NCBI RefSeq assembly: GCF_002890915.1
Contig: NZ_POUT01000002.1
Coordinates: 496,001 to 560,000, forward strand
Source: Stutzerimonas stutzeri
Lineage (GTDB): Bacteria > Pseudomonadota > Gammaproteobacteria > Pseudomonadales > Pseudomonadaceae
DNA length: 64,000 bases
Direction: 5' to 3'
Made by a program: the position numbers and the translations under genes. The notes under the pieces are model-generated. The model saw only the letters and a list, made by a program, of their open reading frames with translations. It had not been told where the DNA came from and searched no databases. Of this stretch, positions 1 to 9,849 are shown one piece after another (position 1 is the stretch's first letter; the number at the start of each line of letters is the position of its first letter).

Positions 1-148
1 GTGCTACCGGGTTACGCCTACCGTGATCTTCACCCGTGGCGTGGCCTACCAGCACGACATCAACGAGCCCATCGCCCATGTGGTCGGCACCTTCATGCGC
101 ATGGGCAAGGCCGCCCAGGGCGGGCTGGGCAAGGAGGGCGCGGTATGA
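1..148 (+). CDS. Hotdog-fold thioesterase, C-terminal fragment
   Basis: The 3' end of a gene that starts left of the window; the reading frame begins at base 2 and leaves 48 codons. The residues (VIFTRGVAYQ, HDINEPIAHV, GTFMRMG) look like the last strands of a PaaI-type hotdog thioesterase, a family that hydrolyses small or medium acyl-CoA thioesters in the cytoplasm. The stop overlaps the next start codon (ATGA), so the two genes are probably translationally coupled, and the neighbour is of the same fold. The assignment rests on the tail and the neighbour only, because the catalytic HGG region is off the window. Confidence 0.7.
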   Translation, partial: CYRVTPTVIFTRGVAYQHDINEPIAHVVGTFMRMGKAAQGGLGKEGAV

Positions 149-588
149 ACGGCCTCGACCTCAGCGCCCTGGTGCAGCAGGCGCATGCCAGCAACGACTA
201 CGATCCGCTGATCAGGCTGGTGCCGTACGCCCGGCTGATCGGCATCGAGTGCCTGCGTCTCGGCGACGAGATGGTGTTCCGCCTGCCGCAGAACGAGGAC
301 AACATCGGCAACCCGCTGCCGGCCATTCATGGCGGCGTCATCGCCGGCTTCATGGAGCATGCGGCGATGCTGCATCTGCTGATGTTCATGGGCGCGCCAC
401 ATTTGCCCAAAATCATCGACTTCTCGATAGATTATCTGCGTGCCGGTCACTATCGTGACACCTTCGCTGCCTGCCAGGTCTGGCGCCAGGGTCGTCGTGT
501 CGCCAATGTGGCGATCACCGCCTGGCAGACCCGTCAGGCAGAACCCATCGCCACCGCCCGCTGCCACTTCAAGATCGACGAGCCCTGA
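145..588 (+). CDS. PaaI-family acyl-CoA thioesterase
   Basis: A 147-residue hotdog-fold protein. The signature HGGVIAGFMEHAA is at about residues 62-74; the HGG turn and the acidic residue on the central helix (E71) are typical of PaaI/YdiI-type thioesterases, which hydrolyse acyl-CoA. The substrate cannot be read from sequence. The ATG at 145 overlaps the upstream stop (ATGA), so this is the second of two adjacent thioesterase-like genes that probably arose by duplication and may work as a hetero-oligomer (inference). The frame stays open upstream of 145, but the overlap with the previous gene favours this start. It lies 69 bases before the next gene on the same strand. Confidence 0.8.
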   Translation: MNGLDLSALVQQAHASNDYDPLIRLVPYARLIGIECLRLGDEMVFRLPQNEDNIGNPLPAIHGGVIAGFMEHAAMLHLLMFMGAPHLPKIIDFSIDYLRAGHYRDTFAACQVWRQGRRVANVAITAWQTRQAEPIATARCHFKIDEP

Positions 589-657
589 GGCATTCGTCCC
601 GAAAGGTGCGCCGCGGCACGGCGGTCACCCTCGTGCGAATCGCGTCAAGGAACCCGA

Positions 658-1899
658 ATGGAAGCACTGTTGATACTCGGCGGCTTGCTGCTGCTTCTCG
701 CCGGCGTCATCTGGTTGATCAGCCAGGCGTTTGCCACGAGCCTGCTGTGGGGGCTGGGCAGCCTGCTACCGCCGATCACCCTGGCTTTCGTGTTCCGCCA
801 CTGGCGCGTGGCGCGCAAGGCGATGGTTCTTTCCGGCCTGGGCTTCATTCCCCTGGTGGTCGGGTTGTCGCTACTGGCCAACCGCGATGCGGATCGCCTG
901 GCGGCGATATTCAGCCTGCGCTGGCTGCCTGCCCAGGTGCAGCCGGAGCTGAGCATCGGCCTGCGCGGACAGCTCAACGGTCGCACCTTCAAGCCGCAAC
1001 AGGGCGAGTTCATCAACGGCGTGCTGACGCTGCGTGAGGGCCAGGGCTTCTTCGCCCGCCAGGAGGTCACCATCCGCTTGCCCGAGCCGGTCGAAGGCGC
1101 CTTGCGCCTGGATGTGCTGCCCGATGATGTCGGGGCGCTGCCCGAGGTCGAGATCGCCTGGTTGGGGCCCGAACAGGAACTGCCCGAAACGCGCCGGCTG
1201 GATCGCGGCTACACCCTTCATCTCGACTTGCTGCCAGAGCCGCCGAACAGGCTGAAGGGGGATTTTCATCTGGTGCTGCCTCCCCAGTACCGGACCAGCC
1301 TCAACGGTGATGTCGAGCTGTTCAGCGACCGGCTGCGCTACCGGAACGGCCAGGTCGACCGCCGGCATGACTCGCGCGACACCATCGCCTACGTGGTCAC
1401 GAACTATCTGCAGCGCCGCCATGCCAGCCCCGATGTGGAGTTGCAGTCGCTGCCGGCCGTGGTTCTGCCGGCCAACGAGCTCGCGCTCGAGGTGCAGGCG
1501 ACGGTCAAGGGCCAGGCGCAGGCCTTTGCGCTGCAGCTGGGCAAGAACGAGCAGGGCTGGTACGTCAGGGGTGACGACTATCCTGCATTGCCGGCAGCGC
1601 AGAGCGAGCCGAGAAAGACCGATAGCGTCGCCGAGCCTCCGCAGGTCGCCGCGGCTCCAGCGAGCGGCGTCGACCGCCGGCTGCGCTTTTCCATGGCGCG
1701 GCTGTTGCGCAATCCCGCGCGCTACGAACACCTGCGGGTACGCGCGCATACCGAGCGCGGCGGCGTCGCCGAAGGGCGTTTCGCCGGTATCGACAGTGAG
1801 GGCCACCTGATCATCAGGCGGGTCATCCAGGGCCCGGGGGAGGCGACCTACAACCTGACGCCGGCGGAGATCGTCCTGCTCGAGCTGATGGAGCCCTGA
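658..1899 (+). CDS. Conserved membrane-anchored protein of unknown function
   Basis: A 413-residue protein found next to htpG in pseudomonads. Residues 1-75 contain about three hydrophobic segments (residues 3-20, 25-45 and 52-72), followed by a long soluble part, a proline/alanine-rich linker near 305-330 and a C-terminal module of about 80 residues that begins RRLRFSMARLLRNP. No catalytic motif is recognisable. The N-terminus suggests inner-membrane anchoring with the remainder soluble; which side it faces is not clear. I do not recognise a function. A short stem-free gap with a heat-shock promoter separates it from htpG, so the two are probably not co-transcribed under stress. Confidence 0.7.
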   Translation: MEALLILGGLLLLLAGVIWLISQAFATSLLWGLGSLLPPITLAFVFRHWRVARKAMVLSGLGFIPLVVGLSLLANRDADRLAAIFSLRWLPAQVQPELSIGLRGQLNGRTFKPQQGEFINGVLTLREGQGFFARQEVTIRLPEPVEGALRLDVLPDDVGALPEVEIAWLGPEQELPETRRLDRGYTLHLDLLPEPPNRLKGDFHLVLPPQYRTSLNGDVELFSDRLRYRNGQVDRRHDSRDTIAYVVTNYLQRRHASPDVELQSLPAVVLPANELALEVQATVKGQAQAFALQLGKNEQGWYVRGDDYPALPAAQSEPRKTDSVAEPPQVAAAPASGVDRRLRFSMARLLRNPARYEHLRVRAHTERGGVAEGRFAGIDSEGHLIIRRVIQGPGEATYNLTPAEIVLLELMEP

Positions 1900-1932
1900 C
1901 CGTTCCGGCCGGCGCCGTTTCGCGTCGGCCCC

Positions 1933-1960
1933 CTTGAAATCCCCCCTCGAGCCCCCATCT
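1933..1960 (+). promoter_or_regulatory. RpoH (sigma-32) heat-shock promoter of htpG
   Basis: CTTGAAA at 1933-1939 is followed by exactly 13 bases and then CCCCATCT at 1953-1960. This matches the sigma-32 consensus (CTTGAAA, 13-15 bp, CCCCATNT) essentially perfectly. It ends 58 bases before the htpG start, as expected for a heat-shock chaperone. Transcription would begin near 1967. Confidence 0.9.
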
Positions 1961-2018
1961 GCCAGACATCGCCGCAGCCGCGGTCCTTGCCATTGAGATG
2001 ATGTGGAGTTCGTAGACG

Positions 2019-3923
2019 ATGAGTGTGGAGACTCAAAAAGAAACCCTGGGCTTCCAGACCGAAGTGAAGCAGCTGCTTCACCTGATGATCCATTCGCTGT
2101 ACTCGAACAAGGAAATCTTTCTTCGCGAGCTGATTTCCAACGCCTCCGATGCCGCCGACAAGCTGCGCTTCGAAGCCCTGGCCAAGCCGGAGCTGCTCGA
2201 GGGCGGCGCCGAGCTGAAGATTCGCCTCAGCTTCGACAAGGACGCCAAGACCGTCACCCTCGAAGATAACGGCATCGGCATGAACCGCGACGACGTGATC
2301 GCGCATCTGGGCACCATCGCCAAGTCCGGCACCGCCGACTTCCTGAAGAACCTCTCCGGCGACCAGAAGAAGGATTCGCACCTGATCGGCCAGTTCGGTG
2401 TCGGCTTCTACTCCGCCTTCATCGTCGCCGACAAGGTCGACGTGTACAGCCGCCGTGCCGGTACGCCGGCCAGCGAAGGCGTGCACTGGTCGTCGAAGGG
2501 CGAGGGCGAGTTCGAAGTCGCCACCGCCGACAAGCCCGAGCGCGGCACGCGCATCGTCCTGCACCTGAAGAAGGGCGAAGAGGAATTCGCCGATGGTTGG
2601 CGCTTGCGCAACATCGTCAAGAAGTACTCCGACCACATCGCGCTGCCGATTGAACTGCCGAAGGAATTCCATGGTGAGGAGAAGGACAAGCCCGCCGAGC
2701 CGGAGTGGGAAACCGTCAACCGCGCCAGCGCGCTATGGACCCGTCCGCGCAGCGAGATCAAGGACGAGGAATACCAGGAGTTCTACAAGCACGTCGCGCA
2801 TGACTTCGAGAATCCGCTGTCCTGGAGCCACAACAAGGTCGAGGGCAAGCTGGAGTACACCTCGCTGCTCTACGTGCCCGGCCGCGCGCCGTTCGATCTC
2901 TACCACCGCGAGGCGCCCAAGGGCCTGAAGCTCTACGTGCAGCGCGTGTTCATCATGGACCAGGCCGACGAGTTCCTGCCGTTGTACCTGCGCTTCATCA
3001 AGGGCGTGGTGGACTCCAACGACCTGTCGCTCAACGTTTCCCGCGAGATCCTGCAGAAAGACCCGGTCATCGACTCGATGAAGTCGGCGCTGACCAAGCG
3101 TGTGCTGGACATGCTGGAGAAGCTGGCCAAGGACAAGCCGGAAGACTACAAGAACTTCTGGGCGCAGTTCGGTCAGGTGCTCAAGGAAGGCCCGGCGGAA
3201 GATTTTGCCAACAAGGAGAAGATCGCCGGCCTGCTGCGCTTCGCCTCCACCAGCGACGCTTCGGGCGAGCAGTCGGTGTCCCTGGCCGATTACCTGGGCC
3301 GGGTGAAGGAAGGGCAGGACAAGATCTACTACCTCACCGGCGAAAGCCATGCGCAGGTCAAGAACAGTCCGCACCTGGAGGTGTTCCGCAAGAAGGGCAT
3401 CGAGGTGCTGCTGCTCACCGATCGCATCGACGAGTGGCTGATGAGCTATCTCACCGAGTTCGACGGCAAGCAGTTCGTCGACGTCGCTCGCGGCGACCTG
3501 GACCTGGGCAAGCTGGACTCGGAAGAGGACAAGAAGGCCCAGGAGGAAATCGCCAAGGCCAAGGAAGGGCTGATCGAGCGCCTCAAGGGTGCGCTGGGCG
3601 AGGAAGTCGCCGAGGTTCGGGTTTCCCACCGTCTGACCGACTCGCCGGCGATCCTCGCCATCGGCGAGCAGGACCTTGGCCTGCAGATGCGCCAGATCCT
3701 CGAGGCCAGCGGGCAGAAGGTGCCGGAGTCCAAGCCTATCTTCGAGATCAACCCGCAGCACCCGTTGATCGAGAAGCTGGATGCCGAGCCGGACGAGGAC
3801 CGTTTCGCCGATCTGTCGCACATCCTCTTCGACCAGGCGGCCCTGGCCGCCGGCGACAGCCTCAAGGACCCGGCCGCCTATGTGCAGCGGCTGAACAAAC
3901 TGCTGGTCGAGCTCTCCGCCTGA
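2019..3923 (+). CDS. htpG: Molecular chaperone HtpG (Hsp90)
   Basis: A 634-residue bacterial Hsp90, the usual length. The N-terminal GHKL ATPase motifs are intact: [14 protein letters not shown] near residue 38, DNGIGM near residue 85, and [11 protein letters not shown] near residue 127. The middle and dimerisation domains follow to the C-terminus. HtpG is a cytoplasmic, ATP-dependent dimeric chaperone that remodels client proteins with DnaK. Expression is explained by the RpoH promoter just upstream, and a long stem-loop terminator follows, so this is a single-gene heat-shock unit. Start ATG 2019 matches the family N-terminus ([15 protein letters not shown]). Confidence 0.98.
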   Translation: MSVETQKETLGFQTEVKQLLHLMIHSLYSNKEIFLRELISNASDAADKLRFEALAKPELLEGGAELKIRLSFDKDAKTVTLEDNGIGMNRDDVIAHLGTIAKSGTADFLKNLSGDQKKDSHLIGQFGVGFYSAFIVADKVDVYSRRAGTPASEGVHWSSKGEGEFEVATADKPERGTRIVLHLKKGEEEFADGWRLRNIVKKYSDHIALPIELPKEFHGEEKDKPAEPEWETVNRASALWTRPRSEIKDEEYQEFYKHVAHDFENPLSWSHNKVEGKLEYTSLLYVPGRAPFDLYHREAPKGLKLYVQRVFIMDQADEFLPLYLRFIKGVVDSNDLSLNVSREILQKDPVIDSMKSALTKRVLDMLEKLAKDKPEDYKNFWAQFGQVLKEGPAEDFANKEKIAGLLRFASTSDASGEQSVSLADYLGRVKEGQDKIYYLTGESHAQVKNSPHLEVFRKKGIEVLLLTDRIDEWLMSYLTEFDGKQFVDVARGDLDLGKLDSEEDKKAQEEIAKAKEGLIERLKGALGEEVAEVRVSHRLTDSPAILAIGEQDLGLQMRQILEASGQKVPESKPIFEINPQHPLIEKLDAEPDEDRFADLSHILFDQAALAAGDSLKDPAAYVQRLNKLLVELSA

Positions 3924-3942
3924 TTCGATAGCGGTAAACGAG

Positions 3943-3998
3943 AAGGCCCGTCCCGGAAAGTCGTTCATGTGAGTGAATGACGACCCGGACGGGCCTTT
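3943..3998 (+). terminator. Terminator of htpG
   Basis: A long imperfect hairpin. AAGGCCCGTCC on the left pairs with GGACGGGCCTTT on the right, with an inner stem (GTCGTTCAT against ATGACGAC). It starts 20 bases after the htpG stop and ends in a short T run. Confidence 0.85.
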
Positions 3999-4000
3999 GG

Positions 4001-4108
4001 CTTTCTGGCAGGCCTGCGGCCTGCCTCGCCGCGAGGGCGCGCCTACAAGCTCCGGGGTGCACCGCCTGCTTTCGTGGGAGGCCCGCCCCCGGGGCGATGC
4101 TTTAAGGC
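4001..4108. repeat. REP-pair (BIME-like) unit
   Basis: One unit of the approximately 110-bp repeat found elsewhere in the window (28285, 43325, 51331, 58156). It contains a small hairpin (GCAGGCCTGCGGCCTGC), a CGCCGCGAGGGCGCGCCT half, and the inverted half GTGGGAGGCCCGCCCCCGGG. The copy is degenerate in its first half, where CCTACAAGC replaces the usual CCTCCCAC. It fills the gap between htpG and the convergent OsmC-like gene. Confidence 0.7.
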
Positions 4109-4128
4109 TTCAAGCTTTCGGATTCCCC

Positions 4129-4563
4129 TCAAAGCAGTTGGCTGACGAAGCGGGTGCCGTGGGTGAGGTTGTCGGCCACCGGGCAGCGCTGTTCGATCTG
4201 CTTGAGCAGGGCCTGCTTGCCGGCCTGGTCCAGGTCGGCGTCGATCTCCACCTTCACCCGCAGCTCGTGGAAGCCGGGACGTGCCTCGGGGTCGCGGCCG
4301 AGCAGGCCGGCCGGATCGTAGTCGGCTTCGATCTCGAAGTGCATGCCGCGCAGTTCGATCTTCTGCTGGTGGGCGATGATGCGGCCGATGGTGCCGAAGC
4401 AGCCGGCCACGGCGGCCATGATGGCTTCCAACGGGGTCGGGCCAAGGTCCTGGCCGGCTGCATTCTTCGGCTGATCCATGATCAGGCGATGGCTGCCACA
4501 CTCCACCTCGATGGCCATGCCCGCATTCATCTGGCCACGCGCGCTGATGGTTTTCATTGCCAT
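4129..4563 (-). CDS. OsmC/Ohr-family protein
   Basis: A 144-residue cytoplasmic protein with the OsmC fold. It has DLGPTPLEAIMAAVAGCFG (cysteine near residue 55) and the second conserved cysteine in the motif QRCPVADNL (near residue 129). Family members use this pair to reduce organic or lipid hydroperoxides; the subgroup with these spacings is closer to YhfA-like proteins of undefined substrate, so peroxidase activity is likely but not certain. The start ATG is preceded by AAAGGACG. It is convergent with htpG and divergent from the amidohydrolase gene. Confidence 0.8.
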   Translation of the reverse strand: MAMKTISARGQMNAGMAIEVECGSHRLIMDQPKNAAGQDLGPTPLEAIMAAVAGCFGTIGRIIAHQQKIELRGMHFEIEADYDPAGLLGRDPEARPGFHELRVKVEIDADLDQAGKQALLKQIEQRCPVADNLTHGTRFVSQLL

Positions 4564-4783
4564 GCGTTTCGTCCTTTCCGATGCTGAAGGGCCGCCGATG
4601 CGCGGCAGCGTTGTGGCGATACTAGTGTCATGCCGCCGGACGAGCCTTGACCTTTGTCAAATACGGTATGGGGTATATGGGTGCGCGTAGCGAAGACCAG
4701 CGTGCGTGCCTGTCCGGCCAACGAAGCTGAACGGTCGGTTCCGGCGGGGGTCTACTCGCTTGGCTTGTCAGGAGGACCGTCAG

Positions 4784-5806
4784 TTGTTCATTTCTCGATT
4801 CTGGGTCACCGCGTTTGTTCTGCTGGCCCCCCTCGCGGTAGCCGAGGCCCGCGATTACCGCTACAGCGATGCGCATCTGCACTACGTGGATTTTTTCCAG
4901 GAAACCGACGGCATGCACGAGCTGCTCGAAGCGATGGACGCCGGGAATATCGAGCACGTGATGATCAGCGGAATCCCCGTGGCGAAAAAATGGCACGAGA
5001 ACGAACCCAAGCGTCCACGCTACTACGCGGGTGACGATGCGCCGGTGTACTGGTACAGCGCCACCGACGTGCTGGTCGCGGCGGCCCTGGAGGAGCTCGA
5101 CGAGCAGCAGCGCACGCGCTTCCATCCGTTTCTCTCCGGTTTCAACCCCAACGACAAGAATGCCGATGCCCATATCCGGCGCATGCTGGAGCTGCATCCC
5201 GGCCTCTGGCAGGGGCTGGGCGAGATCTTCACCCGGCATGACGACGTCACCGCGCTGACCGAAGGCGACACGCCGCGAGCCAATAACGAGGCGTTGGCCC
5301 GCGTCTATCACCTGGCCGCGGAATTCGACCTGCCGGTCATGCTGCACTCCAACATCACCTCCAAGCGCGAGCGCAATCCGCTGTATCTGGTCGAGCTCGA
5401 AGAGCCGCTGCGCAATCACCCACATACCCGCTTCATCTGGGCGCATGCCGGGACCAGCATGGAGCTGCATCGGCATCAGCAGAAGCTGGATTTCCTGCTG
5501 CCGACGGTGAGCCGCCTGCTGGATGACTATCCGAACCTGTATATCGATCTCTCCTGGACCATGTTGCGGCCGTATCTGCTGAACAAGGAGGGTGAGCCCG
5601 ATGCCGACTGGCTGAAGCTGGTCGAGCGCCACCCCACGCGCTTCGTGCTCGGCTCGGATGTGGTCGGGCGATTCGGCAGCCTGGCCGAAGGCATGCAGGC
5701 CTTCGCCCCGTTCCTCGACGCACTGCCGGAAGAGGTCGCCCGGCAGGTGGCCCGGGACAACTTTCTCGCCATCCTGCCGCGCAAGCGCCAGGCCGAGGTT
5801 CGCTGA
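4784..5806 (+). CDS. Secreted amidohydrolase-superfamily protein
   Basis: A 340-residue protein of the TIM-barrel amidohydrolase_2 family. The metal-binding HxH pair is in SDAHLHY (H31, H33), with later conserved stretches PVMLHSN, FIWAHAG and LGSDVVG that supply further ligands. The best start is TTG 4784, because GGAGG lies 8 bases upstream at 4771-4775 and the resulting N-terminus (MFISRFWVTAFVLLAPLAVAEA) is a clean signal peptide. The frame is open upstream to 4706, but that start lacks a good ribosome site. The product would therefore be periplasmic, which is unusual for a family whose members mostly act on cytoplasmic carboxylates. Substrate unknown. Confidence 0.75.
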   Translation: MFISRFWVTAFVLLAPLAVAEARDYRYSDAHLHYVDFFQETDGMHELLEAMDAGNIEHVMISGIPVAKKWHENEPKRPRYYAGDDAPVYWYSATDVLVAAALEELDEQQRTRFHPFLSGFNPNDKNADAHIRRMLELHPGLWQGLGEIFTRHDDVTALTEGDTPRANNEALARVYHLAAEFDLPVMLHSNITSKRERNPLYLVELEEPLRNHPHTRFIWAHAGTSMELHRHQQKLDFLLPTVSRLLDDYPNLYIDLSWTMLRPYLLNKEGEPDADWLKLVERHPTRFVLGSDVVGRFGSLAEGMQAFAPFLDALPEEVARQVARDNFLAILPRKRQAEVR

Positions 5807-5869
5807 GCTGTCATCAGACGGTCACCGCCGCGTCATAGGCTTTCGGTTCCCACAATGCAGGAGCGTGAC

Positions 5870-6340
5870 ATGCAGCGGTTTCGTGTGATTTCCCTGGCTG
5901 GCCTGATGGCGCTGGCTGGCATGGCGACGGCGGATGTGACGGTCGAAGGGCCCGTGGAGCATGGCCTGTTCGTCAGCCCCCAGCAGGAGCTGCAACCCGG
6001 CGAGCGGATTCTCAGCCGCAGCAACCAGCGCATCGAGCCCACCAGCCGCATTCCGGCCCGGCTCGGCACCAAATTCGGCATGCGTTACAGCCTGAGCGGC
6101 AAGCGCGAAGGCGATACGCCGCTGACCCTGCTTTACCTGACGCCGGGCGTGGTGACGCCGGATGGTCAGCGCCACGACAAGTTCGAGGTGCTGCAGAAGC
6201 TGGTACCGGGCGCGCCGCAGGATGTCATGGCGTTCGAGTTCACCGAGCGTCACGAGATGGTACCCGGCGAGTGGCATTTCATGGTTTTCCAGGGGGACCG
6301 CAAGCTGCTCGAGCAGACCTTTCAGGTGCACGCCCCGTAA
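5870..6340 (+). CDS. DUF3859-like exported protein
   Basis: A 156-residue protein with a signal peptide (RVISLAGLMALAGMATA) and a compact beta-rich domain rich in short charged turns; the spacing matches DUF3859 proteins, which have no known biochemical role. The start at 5870 is chosen over ATG 5855 because AGGAG sits 6 bases upstream of it. It follows the amidohydrolase by 63 bases on the same strand, so co-transcription is possible. Likely periplasmic. Confidence 0.65.
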   Translation: MQRFRVISLAGLMALAGMATADVTVEGPVEHGLFVSPQQELQPGERILSRSNQRIEPTSRIPARLGTKFGMRYSLSGKREGDTPLTLLYLTPGVVTPDGQRHDKFEVLQKLVPGAPQDVMAFEFTERHEMVPGEWHFMVFQGDRKLLEQTFQVHAP

Positions 6341-6418
6341 TGGCATTTCGCCGGGCGATGATCAGCCGACCGTTGGTCGGAGAGTGCGGCAAGTAGCGCA
6401 GTAAATTGACAGCGGGAT

Positions 6419-6446
6419 TCAAGCAGGCGGGTCTAGCTCCCGATAA
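6419..6446 (+). promoter_or_regulatory. Candidate FliA (sigma-28) promoter of the chemoreceptor gene
   Basis: CCCGATAA at 6439-6446 matches the sigma-28 -10 element GCCGATAA in 7 of 8 positions. Upstream, TCAAGCAG at 6419-6426 is a weak -35 (consensus TAAAGTTT) with a 12-base spacer. It lies 56 bases before a chemoreceptor gene, a class usually controlled by FliA in pseudomonads. The -35 is poor, so this is tentative. Confidence 0.4.
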
Positions 6447-6501
6447 ACGAAGCAAGTCACGGTCGGTGACGCTGTTTCATTTTCATGGAGAAGGTAGTCC
6501 C

Positions 6502-8127
6502 ATGTTCATTCGCACATTCACCATCGGTAAGCGTTCCGCGCTGGGCTTCGGCCTGATCGGCCTGCTCGTCCTGCTCCTCAGCCTGTTCGCGCTGAACCAG
6601 ATGAGCAACATGCGCAAGGAGAGCAGGGAGGTCGACGAGAACTGGTTGCCCAGCATCATGGCGCTCAGCGACCTCAATCTCACGGTGCTGCGCATACGCG
6701 TGCTCACCTTGCGCATGACGCATGCCAGAGACCCGCAAGTGCTGCAGGGCATGGCACAGCGCCTGACGCAGTTGCGAACCGAGGTGGTCGAGCACGATGC
6801 CCAGTACGCCAGGCTGCTGACGACTGTGGAGGAGAAGGCGGCATATCAGCGCTTCAAGCAGGCCTTCGAGCAATACCTGCCGCTGCAGCAGCGCACCACC
6901 GATCACATGCTTCGCGGTGAGCATGAACAGGCCGTGGCAATCATCAACGGCGCGATCAACCAGCATGCCGATAACGTGACCGCCTCGCTGAGCGAACTTC
7001 AGGGCATCAACAATGACGAGGCCGGCCGGGCTGCCGATCGCGCGTCGGCGCAGTACGACACCGCATTTGAAGGTGTCGTGGCGACGCTGGCGCTGGTGGC
7101 TGGCATTACCGTCATTCTTGCCTGGGTGTTCACCCGCAGCATCGTCGGCCCGCTGGGGACGGCAGTCACCGTGGCCGAGCGCATCGCCGGCGGCGACCTG
7201 ACCGGCGATTTCGTCGTTGACGGCAAGGACGAGCCGACGCGCCTGCTGGCGGCGCTCAAGTCCATGCAGGAAAGCCTGCGCAGCACCATCCAGGGGATTT
7301 CCGACTCGTCCAACCAGCTGGCCTCCGCCGCCGAAGAACTGAACGCGGTGACCGAGGACTCCACCCGTGGGCTGCACCAGCAGAACCACGAGATCGAGCA
7401 GGCTGCAACGGCAGTCAACGAGATGACCGCGGCGGTGGACGAGGTGGCGCGCAATGCCGTGGCGACTTCCGAGGCCTCGCGTGAATCCGATGCCACCGCC
7501 CAGCACGGTCGCCAGCAAGTGATTCGCACCGTTGATTCGATCGGTACGCTGGCCGATGACGTGACGAGCACCGCAGCAGAGGTCGAACAACTGGCCGTAC
7601 AGGTGCGCGACATCAGTAAAGTGCTCGATGTGATTCGCTCGATTGCCGAACAGACCAACCTGCTGGCGCTCAATGCGGCCATCGAGGCGGCCAGGGCAGG
7701 GGACGCCGGCCGCGGCTTCGCCGTGGTGGCCGACGAGGTGCGGGCGCTGGCGCACCGTACCCAACAGTCCACCCGGGAAATCGAACAGATGATCGACGGT
7801 GTCCATCTGGGGACGGACAAGGCGGTGCAAGCCATGCAGGTCAGCAATGAGCGCGCGCGTACCACCCTGGAGCTCGCCCGCGCTGCCGGAGAGGCGCTGG
7901 ACGGTATCGCCGTCGCCATCAACCGGATCAGCGAACGCAACCTGGTCATTGCCAGCGCATCCGAGGAGCAGGCCCAGGTTGCCCGCGAAGTCGATCGCAA
8001 CCTGGTCAATATCCGCGATCTTTCGCTGCAATCCTCCGCCGGGGCGAATCAGACCAGCGCGGCGAGTCAGGAACTGGCCCGCCTGGCCGTCGACCTGAAC
8101 GCGCTGGTGGCACGCTTCCGCGTCTGA
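6502..8127 (+). CDS. Methyl-accepting chemotaxis protein
   Basis: A 541-residue transmembrane chemoreceptor. It has a first membrane helix at about residues 11-31, a periplasmic four-helix-bundle ligand domain (about 32-188), a second membrane helix (about 189-210, [16 protein letters not shown]), a HAMP domain, and a long cytoplasmic coiled coil. The signalling tip [20 protein letters not shown] is intact, as needed for CheA/CheW control. Start ATG 6502 is preceded by GGAGAAGG. It stands alone; the hairpin at 8134 closes the unit. The ligand is not predictable from sequence. Confidence 0.92.
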   Translation: MFIRTFTIGKRSALGFGLIGLLVLLLSLFALNQMSNMRKESREVDENWLPSIMALSDLNLTVLRIRVLTLRMTHARDPQVLQGMAQRLTQLRTEVVEHDAQYARLLTTVEEKAAYQRFKQAFEQYLPLQQRTTDHMLRGEHEQAVAIINGAINQHADNVTASLSELQGINNDEAGRAADRASAQYDTAFEGVVATLALVAGITVILAWVFTRSIVGPLGTAVTVAERIAGGDLTGDFVVDGKDEPTRLLAALKSMQESLRSTIQGISDSSNQLASAAEELNAVTEDSTRGLHQQNHEIEQAATAVNEMTAAVDEVARNAVATSEASRESDATAQHGRQQVIRTVDSIGTLADDVTSTAAEVEQLAVQVRDISKVLDVIRSIAEQTNLLALNAAIEAARAGDAGRGFAVVADEVRALAHRTQQSTREIEQMIDGVHLGTDKAVQAMQVSNERARTTLELARAAGEALDGIAVAINRISERNLVIASASEEQAQVAREVDRNLVNIRDLSLQSSAGANQTSAASQELARLAVDLNALVARFRV

Positions 8128-8133
8128 CGCGAC

Positions 8134-8166
8134 GGGCCCGGCAGCGTATCGCCATCTGCCGGGCCC
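8134..8166 (+). terminator. Stem-loop after the chemoreceptor gene
   Basis: GGGCCCGGCAG (8134-8144) and CTGCCGGGCCC (8156-8166) form a perfect 11-bp stem with an 11-base loop, six bases after the stop. There is no T run, so it may be a weak or Rho-assisted terminator or an mRNA-stabilising hairpin. Confidence 0.55.
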
Positions 8167-8341
8167 GATCCGGGTTCTCGGCGCCTTCGAGACGCGTTGC
8201 GCTGTCGCAGGGTGGCGGCAATGCTGGGCATCTTTCGCCGAGGGGCGTACCATCCGGCGTTTTTTAGCGGACGGGCGGCAGCAATGGATAGCCATGCCTG
8301 AAAGATGCCGTCCGGCCTATTCAACGCACCGAGATGCGCCC

Positions 8342-9583
8342 ATGTCTGATCTGCCAACCCGACTTTTCCGATTTCTCAACCGCACCAGCCTGGTCCTCCA
8401 GATTGTCGTCGGCCTCATTGCCGGCTGCCTCGTCGCGCTGGCCTTCCCGCCGGCGGCGAAATCGCTGAGCCTGCTCGGCGATCTGTTCGTCCAGGCGCTG
8501 AAGGCCGTCGCGCCGGTACTGGTCTTCGTGCTGGTTACCGCTTCGCTGGCCAATCACAAGCGCGGCCAGCCGACCCATATTCGGCCGATCATCCTGCTGT
8601 ACGCGCTGGGTACGCTGAGTGCCGCAGCGGTGGCGGTGGTGGCCAGTTTCCTGTTTCCCACCAGTCTTACGCTGGCCAGCGAGGCGGCCGATATCACCCC
8701 GCCTTCGGGAGTGGGGGCAGTATTGCAGACGCTGCTCTTCAGCATCGTGGACAATCCGGTCCGCGCCCTGATCAACGGTAATTTCATCGGCATCCTGGCC
8801 TGGGCGATCGGCCTCGGCTTCGCGTTTCGTCACGCCAACGAGACCACCCGCCACCTGATCGCCGATCTGTCCGAGGGCGTGACGCTGATCGTCAAGGTGG
8901 TGATCCGCTTCGCCCCGCTGGGTGTGTTCGGCCTGGTGGCGGGCACGCTTGCCGAGTCCGGGTTCGAGGTGTTGCTGGGCTATCTGCAACTGCTGCTGGT
9001 GCTGGTCGGCAGCATGCTGTTCATGGCGCTGGTGATGAACCCGTTGATCGTCTACTGGCAGATCCGGCGCAATCCGTACCCGCTGGTGTTCACCTGCCTG
9101 CGCGAAAGCGGTATCACCGCCTTCTTCACGCGCAGTTCGGCGGCCAACATTCCGGTGAACATGCAGTTGTGCCAGCGCCTGGGTTTGCACAAGGACACCT
9201 ACTCGGTCTCGATCCCGCTGGGCGCGACGATCAACATGGGCGGCGCTGCGATCACCATCACCGTGCTGACGCTGGCGGCGGTGCATACGCTCGGCATCCA
9301 GGTGGATGTTCCGACCGCGATCCTGCTCAGCCTGCTGGCCGCGCTCTGCGCCTGTGGCGCCTCGGGTGTGGCCGGCGGGTCGCTGCTGCTGATTCCGCTG
9401 GCGTGCAGCCTGTTCGGTATCTCCAATGACCTGGCGATGCAGGTGGTGGCGGTGGGCTTCATCATCGGCGTGGTGCAGGATTCCGCGGAAACGGCGCTGA
9501 ACTCGTCCACCGATGTGCTGTTCACGGCGGCTTCCTGCATCGCCCACGGCGATATCCCCTCGCCCGAAGACGAGGCTGTCTAG
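8342..9583 (+). CDS. sstT: Serine/threonine:Na+ symporter SstT
   Basis: A 413-residue member of the dicarboxylate/amino acid:cation symporter family (glutamate-transporter fold). It is collinear with Escherichia coli SstT (414 residues), including the hairpin and transport-core motifs [31 protein letters not shown] and [29 protein letters not shown]. It imports L-serine and L-threonine with sodium across the inner membrane. Start ATG 8342 (MSDLPTRLF) fits the family; a longer in-frame ATG at 8294 has no support. The TAG stop lies inside a CTAG that is also the left border of the repeat element at 9580-9849. Confidence 0.95.
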   Translation: MSDLPTRLFRFLNRTSLVLQIVVGLIAGCLVALAFPPAAKSLSLLGDLFVQALKAVAPVLVFVLVTASLANHKRGQPTHIRPIILLYALGTLSAAAVAVVASFLFPTSLTLASEAADITPPSGVGAVLQTLLFSIVDNPVRALINGNFIGILAWAIGLGFAFRHANETTRHLIADLSEGVTLIVKVVIRFAPLGVFGLVAGTLAESGFEVLLGYLQLLLVLVGSMLFMALVMNPLIVYWQIRRNPYPLVFTCLRESGITAFFTRSSAANIPVNMQLCQRLGLHKDTYSVSIPLGATINMGGAAITITVLTLAAVHTLGIQVDVPTAILLSLLAALCACGASGVAGGSLLLIPLACSLFGISNDLAMQVVAVGFIIGVVQDSAETALNSSTDVLFTAASCIAHGDIPSPEDEAV

Positions 9584-9849
9584 AGTCTGTTGCCGTTTCG
9601 TCGCGAGCCGCGTTGCTGCGTCAAATGGCGCCAGGCAAGGCGCGGGACGCAGGCAATGGTCGCTCCCTTGCCAAGTCCCGCAACGCCGCATGGCGCCATT
9701 TGCCGCGCAACCCGAAGGGCCGGGCCCGTTTTTGCGCGACGCTGCGTTATTCGTCGTTCATTTGGAATGACCAAACTTCTCTCCTCATGCCTTGCTCCGC
9801 GCAAAAATGGGCTCGGCACGGCCGCGAACGAAACGGCAACAAACCCTAG
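9580..9849. mobile_element. MITE-like 270-bp element bounded by CTAG
   Basis: Both ends carry the same terminal inverted repeat. The left reads CTAGAGTCTGTTGCCGTTTC; the right end, reverse-complemented, reads CTAGGGTTTGTTGCCGTTTC, matching at 18 of 20 bases and extending into CGCG/GCGGCC. Inside is a perfect 12-bp inverted repeat (CAAATGGCGCCA 9622-9633 and TGGCGCCATTTG 9691-9702). There is no protein-coding content. This architecture fits a non-autonomous element; CTAG-type targets are typical of IS5-group transposases (inference). It exactly separates two convergent genes and contributes both of their TAG stop codons. Confidence 0.65.
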
